Below are positions 18,266 to 29,900 of a DNA stretch of 64,000 nt, piece by piece. The stretch's first letter is position 1, and every line of letters starts with the position of its first letter. The notes below the pieces were generated by a model. The model searched no databases, was not told the DNA's origin, and saw only the letters and a list, made by a program, of their open reading frames with translations. The DNA lies in the NCBI RefSeq assembly GCF_026262505.1, contig NC_067205.1, positions 25,301,693-25,365,692 of the forward strand, written 5' to 3'. The position numbers and the translations under genes were made by a program. The stretch comes from Trichomonas vaginalis G3 (lineage: Eukaryota; Parabasalia; Trichomonadida; Trichomonadidae).

Positions 18266-20131
18266 TCAATCGCTGCGAATTTGCATTATGTTTTTAATCG
18301 CTCTCAATCTTGACAGGAATGACGGGAGCACATCAGCGATATTCGGCATTCCTTCTGAGATTGATCCACTCTTTAACTTAGAATTAAAGTGCTTTGCAAC
18401 TAATTCGAAATAATCTTTGAAGGAACCGGTCAAAAGTGCTTCTATCTGTAACATGATTGGTGATGGTAGTGACTCACTGAGCTTCATATTGCTTGCTGCA
18501 TTGAACAGAGTGTAGAACAAAATGGCTCCGACCGTATGACTTTCGGATGTAAGCGGCCAAGCCCTCATCCACTCGTACATGAAGTTGAACGAGTTCCTTA
18601 TGGCCTCTAGTTTCTCTGATGGCTTGCCAAGTGATAGCAATGCCGTTGTCCAAGCTAAATGAACTTTCGACATCGCGTTGTTCCAATGCTCTTGGGTATT
18701 CGGCACCACGAAACCGAATTCCATGGTATTCTCTTTAGTTTTCCTCATGAAAATTTCGGCATTCGACGTTTTACACTTTACACATATATTCGATCTCAAA
18801 ATTTTCCACAATTCTTCAGTACTCTGCGCGTTATTAATTTTTTCATCGCTCGAACCGATACCGTCCTTCAAAGCTTGAAGCACACGAATGTAAATCATCA
18901 CCATCTCTGTATGGAAGCCTCCTCTCTGCAAAAATGCAGGCTGCACAGCATTGGGAACAAGGCACCTCCAGAATATTGGTGATAATGGATCGTAAAGTCG
19001 TATATAATTCGCGATACAAGAAACAGCTGAAGAAAGAGGGACAGCTACACCATCATCGATGTACTTCTGTAATATCTGTCGTATTTCTATACATGCCATG
19101 CCCAAGGCAGATGCCTGCCGCTCACTCGGGGCGTGGGCCAAAATTATTTTTCCGATTGGAACCGACAACCTCGCCATTGTCGAGGCCCTCGGGTCGTTTG
19201 TATGTTTTGCTACGTAATTCTGTGAGTTGTCTGCTGATAAAGTCAAAATCGCGTTTGAAATTTCGTTTGGAGAAGGATTTGGAGAACACCAAAGCCTTTG
19301 TATCTGGGACGATATGTCTAATGATAGCGGTGCTGTCGTAATTTTTTCATCGAATTTTACTAATGAGTTGATTAATTCTGAAATACAGATGGATTCGCGT
19401 GAGATTTGTTGTTGAATAGTAGGAAATGAATACTCTGAGTTTAATAAGCTGCATATGTCTGTGTAGTATTGAGGAGCGCCTGCTTCAATGAAATCATTGT
19501 ACGCATCATCAATTTTTCCGCAGGCAAAGTTGATTTTTCCTCGTATAAGTAGGCTGTCCTCTTCGTTATTGAGCACAGCAGCATCTAACAAGCGTATGGC
19601 TTCGTCATATCTGTGGGCACTCCACATTAACTGAGCCTGTGGAGCAAAACAGCAAACACCACCGGCAACAGCGATCCTTGCGGCTGCCATAGATGATTCT
19701 AGCTCGTTGCATTTCAATGCTGAAGTAGATAATTTTTTCATATATTCTAATTTCGTTGTGTTTTGGCGCTGAGCTTTTTGGTAATCGTTTGCTGCATTCC
19801 TGTATAATCCAATTTGCTCGTATATTTTCCCTCTTGCAGCATAACATTCCGCTGAAGAAGGATTTTGTTCAATAGCTTCAGTTGCAATACATAAACTTTT
19901 AATTGCACTGTTGTATTTTTGTGAATCAGTAGTTTTGTAGTTATAATTCTGTCCTTGATCCGTTTGTTCGGATAAAAAATCGAGTGCAAGTTTCGTATTT
20001 TCTAGAGCTATTTCTGTTTGAGGATGTCCAGGATTTTGTAAGAGGAATATTTCGTATAATGACACTGCCTTGGCATATTGTTTTGAATTAAGAGCTTCAT
20101 TTCCCTTAATAATTAAATCCACATCGCTCAT
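18266..20131 (-). CDS. TPR-repeat protein, 621 residues
   Basis: The N-terminal 220 residues form tetratricopeptide repeats: GNEALNSKQYAKAVSLYE near residue 10, ATEAIEQNPSSAECYAARGK near 85, then further helical pairs through MWSAHRYDEAIRLLDAA. The remaining 400 residues are helical and not recognised. TPRs bind partner proteins such as chaperones, so an adaptor role is likely but unproven. The ATG at 20131 is used; the longer frame starts with a GTG inside an AAAAAGTGACA motif. It lies 150 bp upstream of the Ap4A phosphorylase gene on the same strand. Confidence 0.8.
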   Translation of the reverse strand: MSDVDLIIKGNEALNSKQYAKAVSLYEIFLLQNPGHPQTEIALENTKLALDFLSEQTDQGQNYNYKTTDSQKYNSAIKSLCIATEAIEQNPSSAECYAARGKIYEQIGLYRNAANDYQKAQRQNTTKLEYMKKLSTSALKCNELESSMAAARIAVAGGVCCFAPQAQLMWSAHRYDEAIRLLDAAVLNNEEDSLLIRGKINFACGKIDDAYNDFIEAGAPQYYTDICSLLNSEYSFPTIQQQISRESICISELINSLVKFDEKITTAPLSLDISSQIQRLWCSPNPSPNEISNAILTLSADNSQNYVAKHTNDPRASTMARLSVPIGKIILAHAPSERQASALGMACIEIRQILQKYIDDGVAVPLSSAVSCIANYIRLYDPLSPIFWRCLVPNAVQPAFLQRGGFHTEMVMIYIRVLQALKDGIGSSDEKINNAQSTEELWKILRSNICVKCKTSNAEIFMRKTKENTMEFGFVVPNTQEHWNNAMSKVHLAWTTALLSLGKPSEKLEAIRNSFNFMYEWMRAWPLTSESHTVGAILFYTLFNAASNMKLSESLPSPIMLQIEALLTGSFKDYFELVAKHFNSKLKSGSISEGMPNIADVLPSFLSRLRAIKNIMQIRSD

Positions 20132-20656
20132 CAATGTCACTTTTTCAAAAATCTACAGATATCTGTATCTAAGCAAATTTCATGGATAAATAAATTATAC
20201 ATCTTCTTTTGAGTGTAAAAAACTTATTTAGGAAATTCCAAAATTTTTTTATTTTTTCTTTTTTGAAATAAAAATTGTACTTTTTTTCAATTAAAATCGG
20301 GAAAATGAGATTTTTTTGGAGATTTTGCGTATAAAATTGATCGATAAAAAGCTTTATTTAATGAAATAAAACTATTGCTGCATAGAATCATCTAAAATAT
20401 TACAATTTTCTGGGATGAATTTTTTAAATTTACTAGATTAAGACTTTAAATTAAGTTGAACAATGATGAATTAAGCAAAAACTGCATTTAATATTAAAAT
20501 AATTAAAATGCTGATGAAAATTTAGCAATTCTTTATTATTATATCATGTTTGATAAAACAAACTGTTAGGAAATGTTATAATCTAATGCAAGTCACAGTT
20601 ATTAGCCCATTTCATGAGTGACCAGTATTCAATTTTGGTAATTTTTTTGGTAAAAA
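20132..20656. other. Divergent intergenic region
   Basis: This lies between two divergent genes. At 20135-20145 the plus strand reads TGTCACTTTTT, an initiator-like 11-mer that points away from the TPR gene but is too far from the right-hand ATG (20657) to explain it simply. The right gene has TTCAATTTTGG about 30 nt upstream, a weak initiator match. Confidence 0.5.
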
Positions 20657-22033
20657 ATGGATGATTACGGTGTAGAAGAGAATGAACAGTATGAAAGGGA
20701 GCAACTTCAGACAAAGGAAGAGATAAAACAAGTAATCAATCCTAAATCTGCCTTAAATCATGAACTAATTGAAGCAAAATTTAAAAATATCCTTGAATCT
20801 TATTCTAACAATAGCTATAACCAGAATTTCGAAGAATTTAATCAATCATTTGATTTCTTACGTACAAATATTAGGCCAGGTATGGAGAAAAGGCTTTTAA
20901 ATACAAAAATTGATTTCGATTTTTTACTTTTAATGTTAGATTTTATTGATGGAGATATAGAATCGTTAAAGTATACAGGAATAACAATGATTTCTAAGTT
21001 GTGCTTCTATTTGAATCCTTTCTTTAACGATGAATTGCGAAATAGATTTATTCAATCAGTAAAGCCTCTATTCAATATATCTCATGACTTTACAGTATCA
21101 TCATTATGCGCAATTTCGAATTTAATTGATTTAGAAGAAAATTCAGCAGATTCTTACTTTGAACTTAAAGATTTCATCATAAATTCATGCTCAGATAAAC
21201 CAATAGAGAACGAATACCAACTCTTTACAATTAAAAACCTCGTTCTTCATTGTTCTCCTAATTTAATCGATTATCCTTCATTTTATCCATTTTTAATCCA
21301 TCATATCATACCAGCAGATACAGAAACAGGTGACTTCCCATCAGTAACGACTTACGCAATCTATTCTATCTTCTATTCCCTGAAAACAGAAGATTCAATT
21401 AATTTTTTGCAAAATACCATCTTCCCTGCATTTGTCAATGATCTCTTGGCCAACTCCGACATCCAAGTACTGTACGCATTACTCGGAATTCTCATAAAAA
21501 GCAAAGAACTTGCAAAATGCGTTGATTTCAACAGAATCCTTAAATTACTACACCATGCAAGGCGAGAGCTCAGTTCCAGGGCCTCCTTCCTGATGTCCTT
21601 GTTCATTGACGATGGAATTGATTACGATCCTTCAGAATATCTCGAAATTGTCATCGAACTAGTTATGAGCAGCAAATCATCTTACGAAGACTTTGTTTCT
21701 TATACGAAACTGTTGGCATCTATGTTCGGAAAGTGCACAAACAGCATACTTTTGCAGTTGAATAGTATTCGCGAGTTTGTTGAGTACTCTCTGTCAATCA
21801 TTCAGTCAGGAAACTCAGAACTGTCCATTCCTCTGCTGAAATGCCTGACGTATCTGCACCAGGCAGTCATTTCCTACAACATGTTGACTTATTTCCACTC
21901 AATTCTCGATGACTGCGACTGTCCTCAGATTCTGAGAGACTGTTCCGAGCCAGAAAACAAAGAATTGTCTGTTGTTCTCAATAATTTTATTGAAAATTTG
22001 GAACATAACGGATATCCCATCTTCAATGACTAG
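20657..22033 (+). CDS. Unidentified helical-repeat (armadillo/HEAT-like) protein
   Basis: A 458-residue soluble protein with an acidic N-terminus (GVEENEQYEREQLQTKEE) followed by about 380 residues of regular amphipathic helices. Examples are YTGITMISKLCFYLNPFF and FTVSSLCAISNLIDLEENS. That pattern fits armadillo or HEAT solenoids, which serve as protein-binding scaffolds. The C-terminus includes a Cys/Asp patch (DDCDCPQILRDC). No catalytic motif is seen and I cannot name a family. Codon use resembles other host genes. Confidence 0.7.
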   Translation: MDDYGVEENEQYEREQLQTKEEIKQVINPKSALNHELIEAKFKNILESYSNNSYNQNFEEFNQSFDFLRTNIRPGMEKRLLNTKIDFDFLLLMLDFIDGDIESLKYTGITMISKLCFYLNPFFNDELRNRFIQSVKPLFNISHDFTVSSLCAISNLIDLEENSADSYFELKDFIINSCSDKPIENEYQLFTIKNLVLHCSPNLIDYPSFYPFLIHHIIPADTETGDFPSVTTYAIYSIFYSLKTEDSINFLQNTIFPAFVNDLLANSDIQVLYALLGILIKSKELAKCVDFNRILKLLHHARRELSSRASFLMSLFIDDGIDYDPSEYLEIVIELVMSSKSSYEDFVSYTKLLASMFGKCTNSILLQLNSIREFVEYSLSIIQSGNSELSIPLLKCLTYLHQAVISYNMLTYFHSILDDCDCPQILRDCSEPENKELSVVLNNFIENLEHNGYPIFND

Positions 22034-22649
22034 AGTGTATATTGTATTTATAAAGTGTTTGTTATTTTTTATCTTTTTCCTTTTTTATGAAATATAATTC
22101 TTGATTTTTTTTGGTTTCTTCCAATTTTAGTTATTCATATAAACTAACATGACTAGTTGAATACTAGATAAACACATTCATTTGATGAGATTGATTAGAA
22201 CTTCATTAGATAATGAGCTTTTGGTATAAGAGTTAGTTAGTATCATTGACTTACTACTGTAGTGATGAACAACTATGTAATACAATATTGAATCAGAGAT
22301 TCTATATAAGAATTTTGAAACTTCGATGTAATCTAATAAAAATCTATCCCATTGATCTAAATTTACAAATACCAATATACCATAGGCTGTATTTGAGTAT
22401 TAAAGCAAGTAACGTTTCCATTTTTTAATTCAAAGTTTAAAACTAGGTAGAATCCAATTCATCACGAAATATTTACAGTTAAATTAGCCAGATAATCTTA
22501 TTCCCAACATTAGATTTATTTTTTTTGAATAAATTTTCTAGAAACACTCTTCCAATCCGTACAATTTTATAAAATTTTATGTCAACAGACAATTTAAGCT
22601 CTACTCTATGGGTTGTGCTGAATTTGATTTTTTTCCTCATTTTCTCCAG
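22034..22649. other. Intergenic ending in an Inr promoter
   Basis: AT-rich. At 22637-22644 the plus strand reads TCATTTTC, a clear initiator with A at 22639, 11 nt before the ATG at 22650. It lies downstream of the in-frame ATG at 22608, which is why the later start is preferred for the next gene. Confidence 0.65.
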
Positions 22650-23510
22650 ATGCAAAATCTGAGCGCATCCCAGAAAGCAGCTCAGATTTCACGTCTTCGA
22701 CTGGAGGTTGAAAGGATTCGTGCCAGAAATCTTTTAGCTCTCCAGGAGATAGATATAATGGATGATTGGCTGTATGATTCCGCTGAATTAATTGATAAAT
22801 TCTTTAATGAAAGCGATTCATCAGATTCAGACTCTAGCAGTAGCGGAAGTAGTGATGATGATTCATCCAATTCAGAATATTCTTCAAATGAGCCACCAGA
22901 AGACAGCGCGTATCAAAATAAAAAACATTCTCATAAAGCAACAGAAAAAACTAAGGCTACACAACCACCATCAAAGAACATACCTCCTAAAGCAGCAATT
23001 AAGCCGCCAGCGTTTCCAACACCGCAAACAGCAAAAATCCAACTTCCAATTCCAACTAGACCATTACTTACTCCAGACCAATTGAAAGTAATATTTTCTA
23101 ATCCAGAATTGATGGCACGTTATTTCACAAAAGAGCAAATTCAAATGATTCAAAAAAATCAACAGCCAATCAACGCAAAACTCGTTATTCCACCAGCCGC
23201 AGCACACACTATACCAATCACACAACAAAAGCCTATCATTGTTATTCAAAAAGGACCTCAATTTCCAAAACCGCCTCCAAAACCTGTTCCTCAACCAGCT
23301 CCTGCTCCAGTTAACATTCCTCCGAGAATTGATGTCATACCAATTGTTGTTCCACTACCACAATCGCTTATTTTACCGAATAAAATTGAAAATCAGATTC
23401 TTCCTCCGGATTCATCAATTATTAGAAGATATAATGGAGTATACAATGCAATACGCCAAAGCCAAGGCAATGTTGAAAAAATTTATTCTCTTCTCCTCAA
23501 AGGGAAATGA
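22650..23510 (+). CDS. Unidentified acidic/proline-rich protein, 286 residues
   Basis: The start is placed at 22650, not 22608, because a TCATTTTC initiator lies between the two ATGs. Residues 1-45 are an amphipathic coiled coil (AAQISRLRLEVERIRARN). Residues 55-80 are a Ser/Asp run typical of casein-kinase-2 sites. Residues 90-240 are rich in Pro, Gln and Lys with repeated PPKP-like strings and a short helical island RPLLTPDQLKVIFSNPELM near 140. The last 30 residues form a conserved-looking helix (IRRYNGVYNAIRQSQGN). It might be a nuclear or transcription-associated protein, but that is a guess from composition. Confidence 0.65.
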   Translation: MQNLSASQKAAQISRLRLEVERIRARNLLALQEIDIMDDWLYDSAELIDKFFNESDSSDSDSSSSGSSDDDSSNSEYSSNEPPEDSAYQNKKHSHKATEKTKATQPPSKNIPPKAAIKPPAFPTPQTAKIQLPIPTRPLLTPDQLKVIFSNPELMARYFTKEQIQMIQKNQQPINAKLVIPPAAAHTIPITQQKPIIVIQKGPQFPKPPPKPVPQPAPAPVNIPPRIDVIPIVVPLPQSLILPNKIENQILPPDSSIIRRYNGVYNAIRQSQGNVEKIYSLLLKGK

Positions 23511-23947
23511 TATAAGTTTAATAAAGTTTGTTTGTCAATTTAAATTTATTTATTTCGTTTTTTAAGACTGTTGAATTATAGAAATTTGAATTTGAGTTTA
23601 AGAACATTTGAGATTTTTTATTGATTTTGAAATATTTTTATTGTTAACTAAACAGGATGTTAGTAAACATATTAGATCTCATTTTTCTGATTGTGTGGGA
23701 TTCAGATGTAAATTTTCTAAAGAAATTTTATTCAAAGAAACAAAAGTTTGAATGGAAAACATTCTGTATTCTCTTAATTCTGATTCGGGATGTTTTATAA
23801 CTATCATCAAATGATGTTTGTAGAAATCAAAACAAAATAATGAAAAAAGTTTTTAAAATACCAATCTTTATAAAATATAAAAAGTATATCTAAAACAAAC
23901 AAATTTCATAAAAATGAAATTAAACTATAAAAATATAAATATAAAAA
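23511..23947. other. Intergenic between convergent genes
   Basis: An AT-rich gap between the 3' ends of two convergent genes. Nothing beyond low-complexity A/T runs is seen. Confidence 0.5.
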
Positions 23948-26900
23948 TTATAATTTGTATATTGTAACTATTCCGTTCTTAGATGCGATGTAAAGGGATT
24001 CAGAAGAAGAATCGTATTTCATTGACGTAATTGCAGAATCACATCGAACAGCGCATTCAATTAGTCTCATGTTGTAAGCCTTGTACAAACAAACAGAATG
24101 ATCTTGGCCAGCGACAGCAATGATTGTTGTTCCGTCAATCTTAACACACACTTGAACACAGACACACGAAATGGAGTCATCGAAGAACTTGGAACCATTG
24201 ATAGTGTACAAACTCACGTATTCTCCACAGACACTGTCAGACATGTGTCCTGAAATAACTGCGATGATTCCGTTGTCTCCGATTGAAACTTGCTGTGCAA
24301 CTAAACCTTCTTCAGGAAGATTCAAGTCAACGCTTCTGATGAATTTAAGCGGATTGACTGTAGAAATGACAAGTTTTCCATCATTTCCACATGTGACAAC
24401 TGCGTTTTGTGTTAAGTTGCTGTCGAGACACAAAACATGCTCTGGATGACACATGACACTTCTTTGTGAGTTCCATTCAACCAAAAGACCATCTAAACCA
24501 CCACTGAACAAGTAATCACCACAAGTGCAGATACACGTGATGCTGTCGATGTGGCATGTGTTTCTCAATTGCGTTTGCTTCTTGTCACTCAACAAATAAA
24601 TGCTTTTCGTGTCACTGCAGAGACAAGCGAAGAGAATCGAATTGTTTGAGATCGAAGGAGAAACACTTGAGAAATTGGGAGGAATTTTAGAAACTAAAGA
24701 GAGCTGTGAACTGACTTGGAACAATTCTCCATTGTTTGACAAGATATAGATGTTAGAATTACTGAATGTAGCTGATTTTATGTCAGTGTTTGTCTTGTAA
24801 ACAATGATTGATGGCTTTGATTTCTTCTTTGGCTGTCTGTTCGGGTGCTTCTCTTCAAACAATCTGTGTGGAATGACGCCGATGTTCATGAGCATTGATT
24901 CTATTTCTGGGATACAGTCTGGATCGGCCAGCCTTTCCCAGACATCTTCGTACAAACGAGGATCGAAAACATTGTCTTTATTTTCAGCGTTTTGTCCCCT
25001 CTGAGAATATCCCCAGATCAAATCAATCCAATCGCCAATGTGCGCTGAAACATAGTCGCTTTCGAGGGCTTCTCTGTTTAGAAGGACAAAACTTGCAGCA
25101 GAACTAGTGAAAGGAGGGAAAACAACGTCATCAACTACATCTCCAGTCATCATTTTTCCGAATTTGAATCTGTCAACATTCTGCAAAAATTCAGGGAAAT
25201 AAAAGAACTCAGGAATTAATTCCTTGTAGTTATTCATGCATCCACTTGCGGAAACCCATGATGATTGCAGATTAGAAAACAGTCTTCCAGGGACATCGAA
25301 ATGCCCGTCTTGTATTTCTATGTGACAAGTTGTGAATGGCTCCAATCTCAGCAGATAAAAGTAGATGTGGAATGGACAGGAGTAAGTGGATCTGTACAAA
25401 ATATTCAAGTTGTCTGAGTTGTTTCTGTACAACTTCAACTTCTCAAGTCTTTCTTCATCCAATGCTCCAAGAGGTTTCGACAAATCTCTGTAGATTTCTG
25501 GGTTATTCAAATCAATATTTTTAGAAGCGTAATCCTTCAAAATCCATGGGAAAACAGGGTAGTTCTGCGTGTTGTTGAATGAACGACCACTCAACTGATT
25601 CAACCACATCAAATAAGTAAATGTCGAAATCTGGCGATTCAGCCATTTCTGTGTCAGACCCAGCGAACTTATTTCTGCAGAAGAATTCTTTGTCTGCACA
25701 AAAATTGCGTTTGGAAAATTGTTTGACGTAATGTACTTGATTGTTTGAGATCTGTCAGTGAAATTGGGGAAATGGAAGTAAAATGACTGCTTGTTCGCTG
25801 TGAATATCTCAATGGCGTTCGGTCTCTGGCAGACGCTCATCCAGAACAAGTAGCTGAGATCAGAGAAATTAATGACCAAATAACGATGGTCTTCACTTAG
25901 AAAAGTGAAGTGATCATGAAAAACGTAAAATGAACCATTAATTTTTGTGTTTGGTTTGTAGTTGACGCAAGGCGTGTTGAACTTAGAGTCGGAGAGAATT
26001 GGTGCTTCTTTGATCTTCCTTGATTCATGGTGGAAAACGAAATGCGATGGTAAAGAACTCTTTTCTTCTTCAGTTTCGTCGACATCGATTTTTGATGCTT
26101 CAGGATGACTTGAGAAATCTGTGTTTCTCGTGAGCAAATTCGGACAGAAGTCCTGGCCAATCAGTTTGCCTCGCTTGTAGTGCAGTTTGACTGTTGAAGA
26201 AAGAGATGGGTTGTTTGTGAATGTCATCTTTTGCCACAATCTTCTCCAAATGTGTTCTGCTTGTTTTCTGTTAAAAACAACTGAATAATTGGAGAAACAC
26301 TTCTGGAGCTCTTTCATTGAGTCAATTGTCAACGGAATCAGCAAACTCGTGTATCTTTTCATCATTTCTTTAATGTAAGAATTGATTTCCATCAAATTCC
26401 TTTGAAGCCAGTTTGGTTTTCTCTGAGAAAAGTCGTTCACGAGTTTGAGGGATTCTTCCTTTTGCTTGTTTGACATGATATCTGCTTTGTACTGTTCAAT
26501 TAGCTTCTGTGGATAAGAAATGTCTGTTCCAACAAACTTTTCAAGGAAGTTAAGTATCAAAAACATTTTAGGATCATCTTTTAATGTCGATTCTCCAACT
26601 TCTGAAAGAATTGGAGCGAAATTAGTAATGAGTTTGTGGCCGTCCATCATTCTGAAGAAAGAATACATCAAGTAATAGAATGTCTCGAAAGGAGGAATGC
26701 TTCTTTCAGTCAAAACAGCGTAAACACCATAGAGCAACTTCTTCGAAAAATCTTTGTAAATTGGTTTGTTTTCTTTGTTGTAATAAACAGAGAAATTGTA
26801 ATCTAGATCTGTCTCTTTCTTCGTGTCAAGGATTTTGAGTAATATTGTGAACAAATTGTCTGATAAATCGTCTTTCGTTTGAGTTTGATTTTGAGATTCA

Positions 26901-29900
26901 GATTTTTCGTAAAAAATCGAATTTTCGAATTCTTTTTGTAGCAAATTCGAAGAATTGACTTCTCTGTGGAACAAAATTCCTTGTATCATTGAGTCTTCAA
27001 TGGAAATCTGTATCTCATAGTCGTATTTCCGAATCATAAAATCGAAAAGTGAAGTCATAATATTTAACCTTATTTTTTCTAAGTCAGTTTTTGAAGAAAG
27101 AGAAATTACATCCAGAATTCCAATCATATTCTCAAAACATTCTTTGTTTTTGACGAGGAAAACAAATTCTTTGATTAAGTTTCTTCCTTTCGTTATCAAG
27201 AAATACAAAAATATTACAAAATCAAATTTTGACATCTTTTCCAAAATAAAATTAACATTATCGGGATTGTGCATCGATTTCTGGATGATGGAAATGGCGA
27301 CATACAAAATGGAGTCAGGACAGAAATCAATGGAAATGATGCTAAACAAGAACGCATAATAATCTGTCAAAATTAAATCTTCATTTGACAAAATTTGACA
27401 TAAATTTGTGTCATAACCGTAAGCTTTTGCAATGCAATAAGTCAAGAATGAGTTGTTTATGTCGTCCTCACCAGACAAGACTATTTCTGTATTCGAAATC
27501 AACGAGAAAACGGCCAATTTGTCAATATTTTCATTTCTTTTTCCATCGAAATAAATTTTCAGGAAATTTAATCTGACACTTTCATCTGGATGCATAAACA
27601 TGCTGCAGAACTCGTCTTTGTCGTTAAGAACGACTTTGTTATTGAGGAGCTCTTTGAGTATCTGGTTTGTCAGAGTATAGTTCTTGCAGCAAATTAGGAA
27701 AATGAATAATGAATGTTGGTCAGATTCTTCAAAAACTAAATTGATCGAACGAATCAATAATTTCAAAATTTGATCAGTTAAATTTTCATCCAAAATATTT
27801 AACACATCATGGAGATATTTAAGAATTGTTGAGGTGCGCATGTACTCTATAAATATATTTGTATATGAATTGGATATCATTAAAATGTCTTGAATAATTG
27901 TAGTCTGAATATTTGTGTCACTTTTCTTCCATAAATTACAATTGAAAATTATACTTGAACAAAAACTTCTCCTGTAATCTTGTTTGTTCAATAAAGAAAA
28001 GATAACAATAAAAAGATGCCATAAGTCTCTGTTCAATGAATTTGGTGGAAGATCAGACAAAAAATACGAAATTACATCAAATGCATTGATGTCAAATAAT
28101 TGAGAGGTTATAACCGCCGAATTATCGACCAATCTTGCGCAAATTTCTGTGAGATGTTTGAAGAGATCCAGAGAAATTGCGTCAGGGAGGTTTGACTGAC
28201 CAAAGAGACTGACGATGAACTCAATTGCGTGAGAAGCTTCGAAGATCTTCATGAATCCGCAGAAGAAAGGCAAACCGAGGCCTCTGAAATCAACTTTCAC
28301 TTCTCCTTTAGGCGTTGACAGGGAGAGTTGTGAGTTTGTGACATTGTTATTATTGAAAGCAAACAAAATTTTGGAGTTTTCCAGTGGAAAATTGTCAACA
28401 TTGTTGTTGTCAAAAACATCTAAACATCTGAACGAAAAATTCTTCACTTGAACTGACGAAGAAGTTGTACTCAAACTCTTGAAAATCAGGTTAGTGTTGA
28501 ATACAGTGTCTTCTGGAATAGACATCGGAATCAGTGGCATTGCACCGACGAACTTTCCATCGACGTAAACACACAAAACATTTCCTGTAGCGAAAACAAT
28601 TGTCAAGTGGAAAAATTTCGAAAGTAAAATTTCAGCAGGGAGATAGTTTTGATAAACTTCTCCTTTGTCATCCAATGTGCACACTGATATATTCCCTTTG
28701 TCCAAAATGGCAACAATTCGAACAACTCCGTTTCCTAACTCAAACAAGGTTCTTTCTCCTAGTTTGTCATCGACCAAAATAAAACTGTCAAAAATAAAAC
28801 CGTTTTTGATATCACTGTAATTTATGTTTGGACTTCTGATGCATGAGAGTGGAGAACTCAGCTGAATTACCTCTGTCTGTTCGTTGTTGTTTGTCTTCTT
28901 GAGGATGTTCAACAGAGTGCAAATTGAAGGGAAAATAAATTTGTTCAAATTCGTGTTACTTTCGAATTTCGAAAAATGTCGAATAAAAGCAAACAAAGAT
29001 GACTTTGAGCATATTGTTTCGCTGATCAACTCAAACAATTTCAAGCTCTTCTCGTAATTTTCTTCGGTGAAGTGATCAAATATAAAAGTGACAACTCCTC
29101 CGACCAAACAGCTACATCTATTGCAAGCAGATGTCTGGCAGATCTTCAGCAAGTCATCGAGAACCATGTTGTATCTTTCTTTCCCTTTGAAACAGTGCAA
29201 CAACAGTTTTATCGATTCCGGTTGAGAAATTTTTGAAAAAGAGTCAGAAGAACCAGAAACAATTCTCATTATGTACTTGTACGTTTCGTCATCTACACCA
29301 ATTTGGTTAAGTTGAGTTCCAATGGCTCCATATGGAACATTCTTGGGATTAAAGTGAGGTGAAAATTGTAAACTAAACAAAATTTGCAAAAACGTATCAA
29401 AAATATATTTTTTGTCTTTTGTTGGCGACATTTTAATAGCTATTGAACAAATGTCAGCTAGTATACTTGAGCATATGATCATTTTGGACATCATCAAGTT
29501 CTTATCTTTAAGCAATCTATGAAACAACACCAAAATTTTGTGGAACAAGTCTTCAGAATTTTTAGAATTCATCATCGGAGACAAACTCAGTAAAACTTGG
29601 TGCAAAGCCGATGAAATGTTGTTCAGTTTGTCATCATCTGTTGCATGCGAAATCAAATTCCTCAAATCTTTCAGTGTCTGTTGCGAAAAACTGTTCTCAA
29701 ACACGATAGAAGACAAAGCCAAACAAGAATAAGATGATTTCTCAATCAACTGCAAGTTCCTTGTTGTTCTGAGAATATTAGAAAGCGCCGAAAACATATG
29801 AGGTCTATACATCGAAGAGAGTTTTTCTCCGAAAATGTGTCGATGCTGGCCAATGACGATTGATTCCAAGATTACATCCATCAAATCATCATCAATATTG

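Noticed and set aside
22608-22649. Upstream ATG of the acidic/proline-rich protein
   Set aside because: A clear TCATTTTC initiator lies after this ATG, so transcripts should begin downstream of it.
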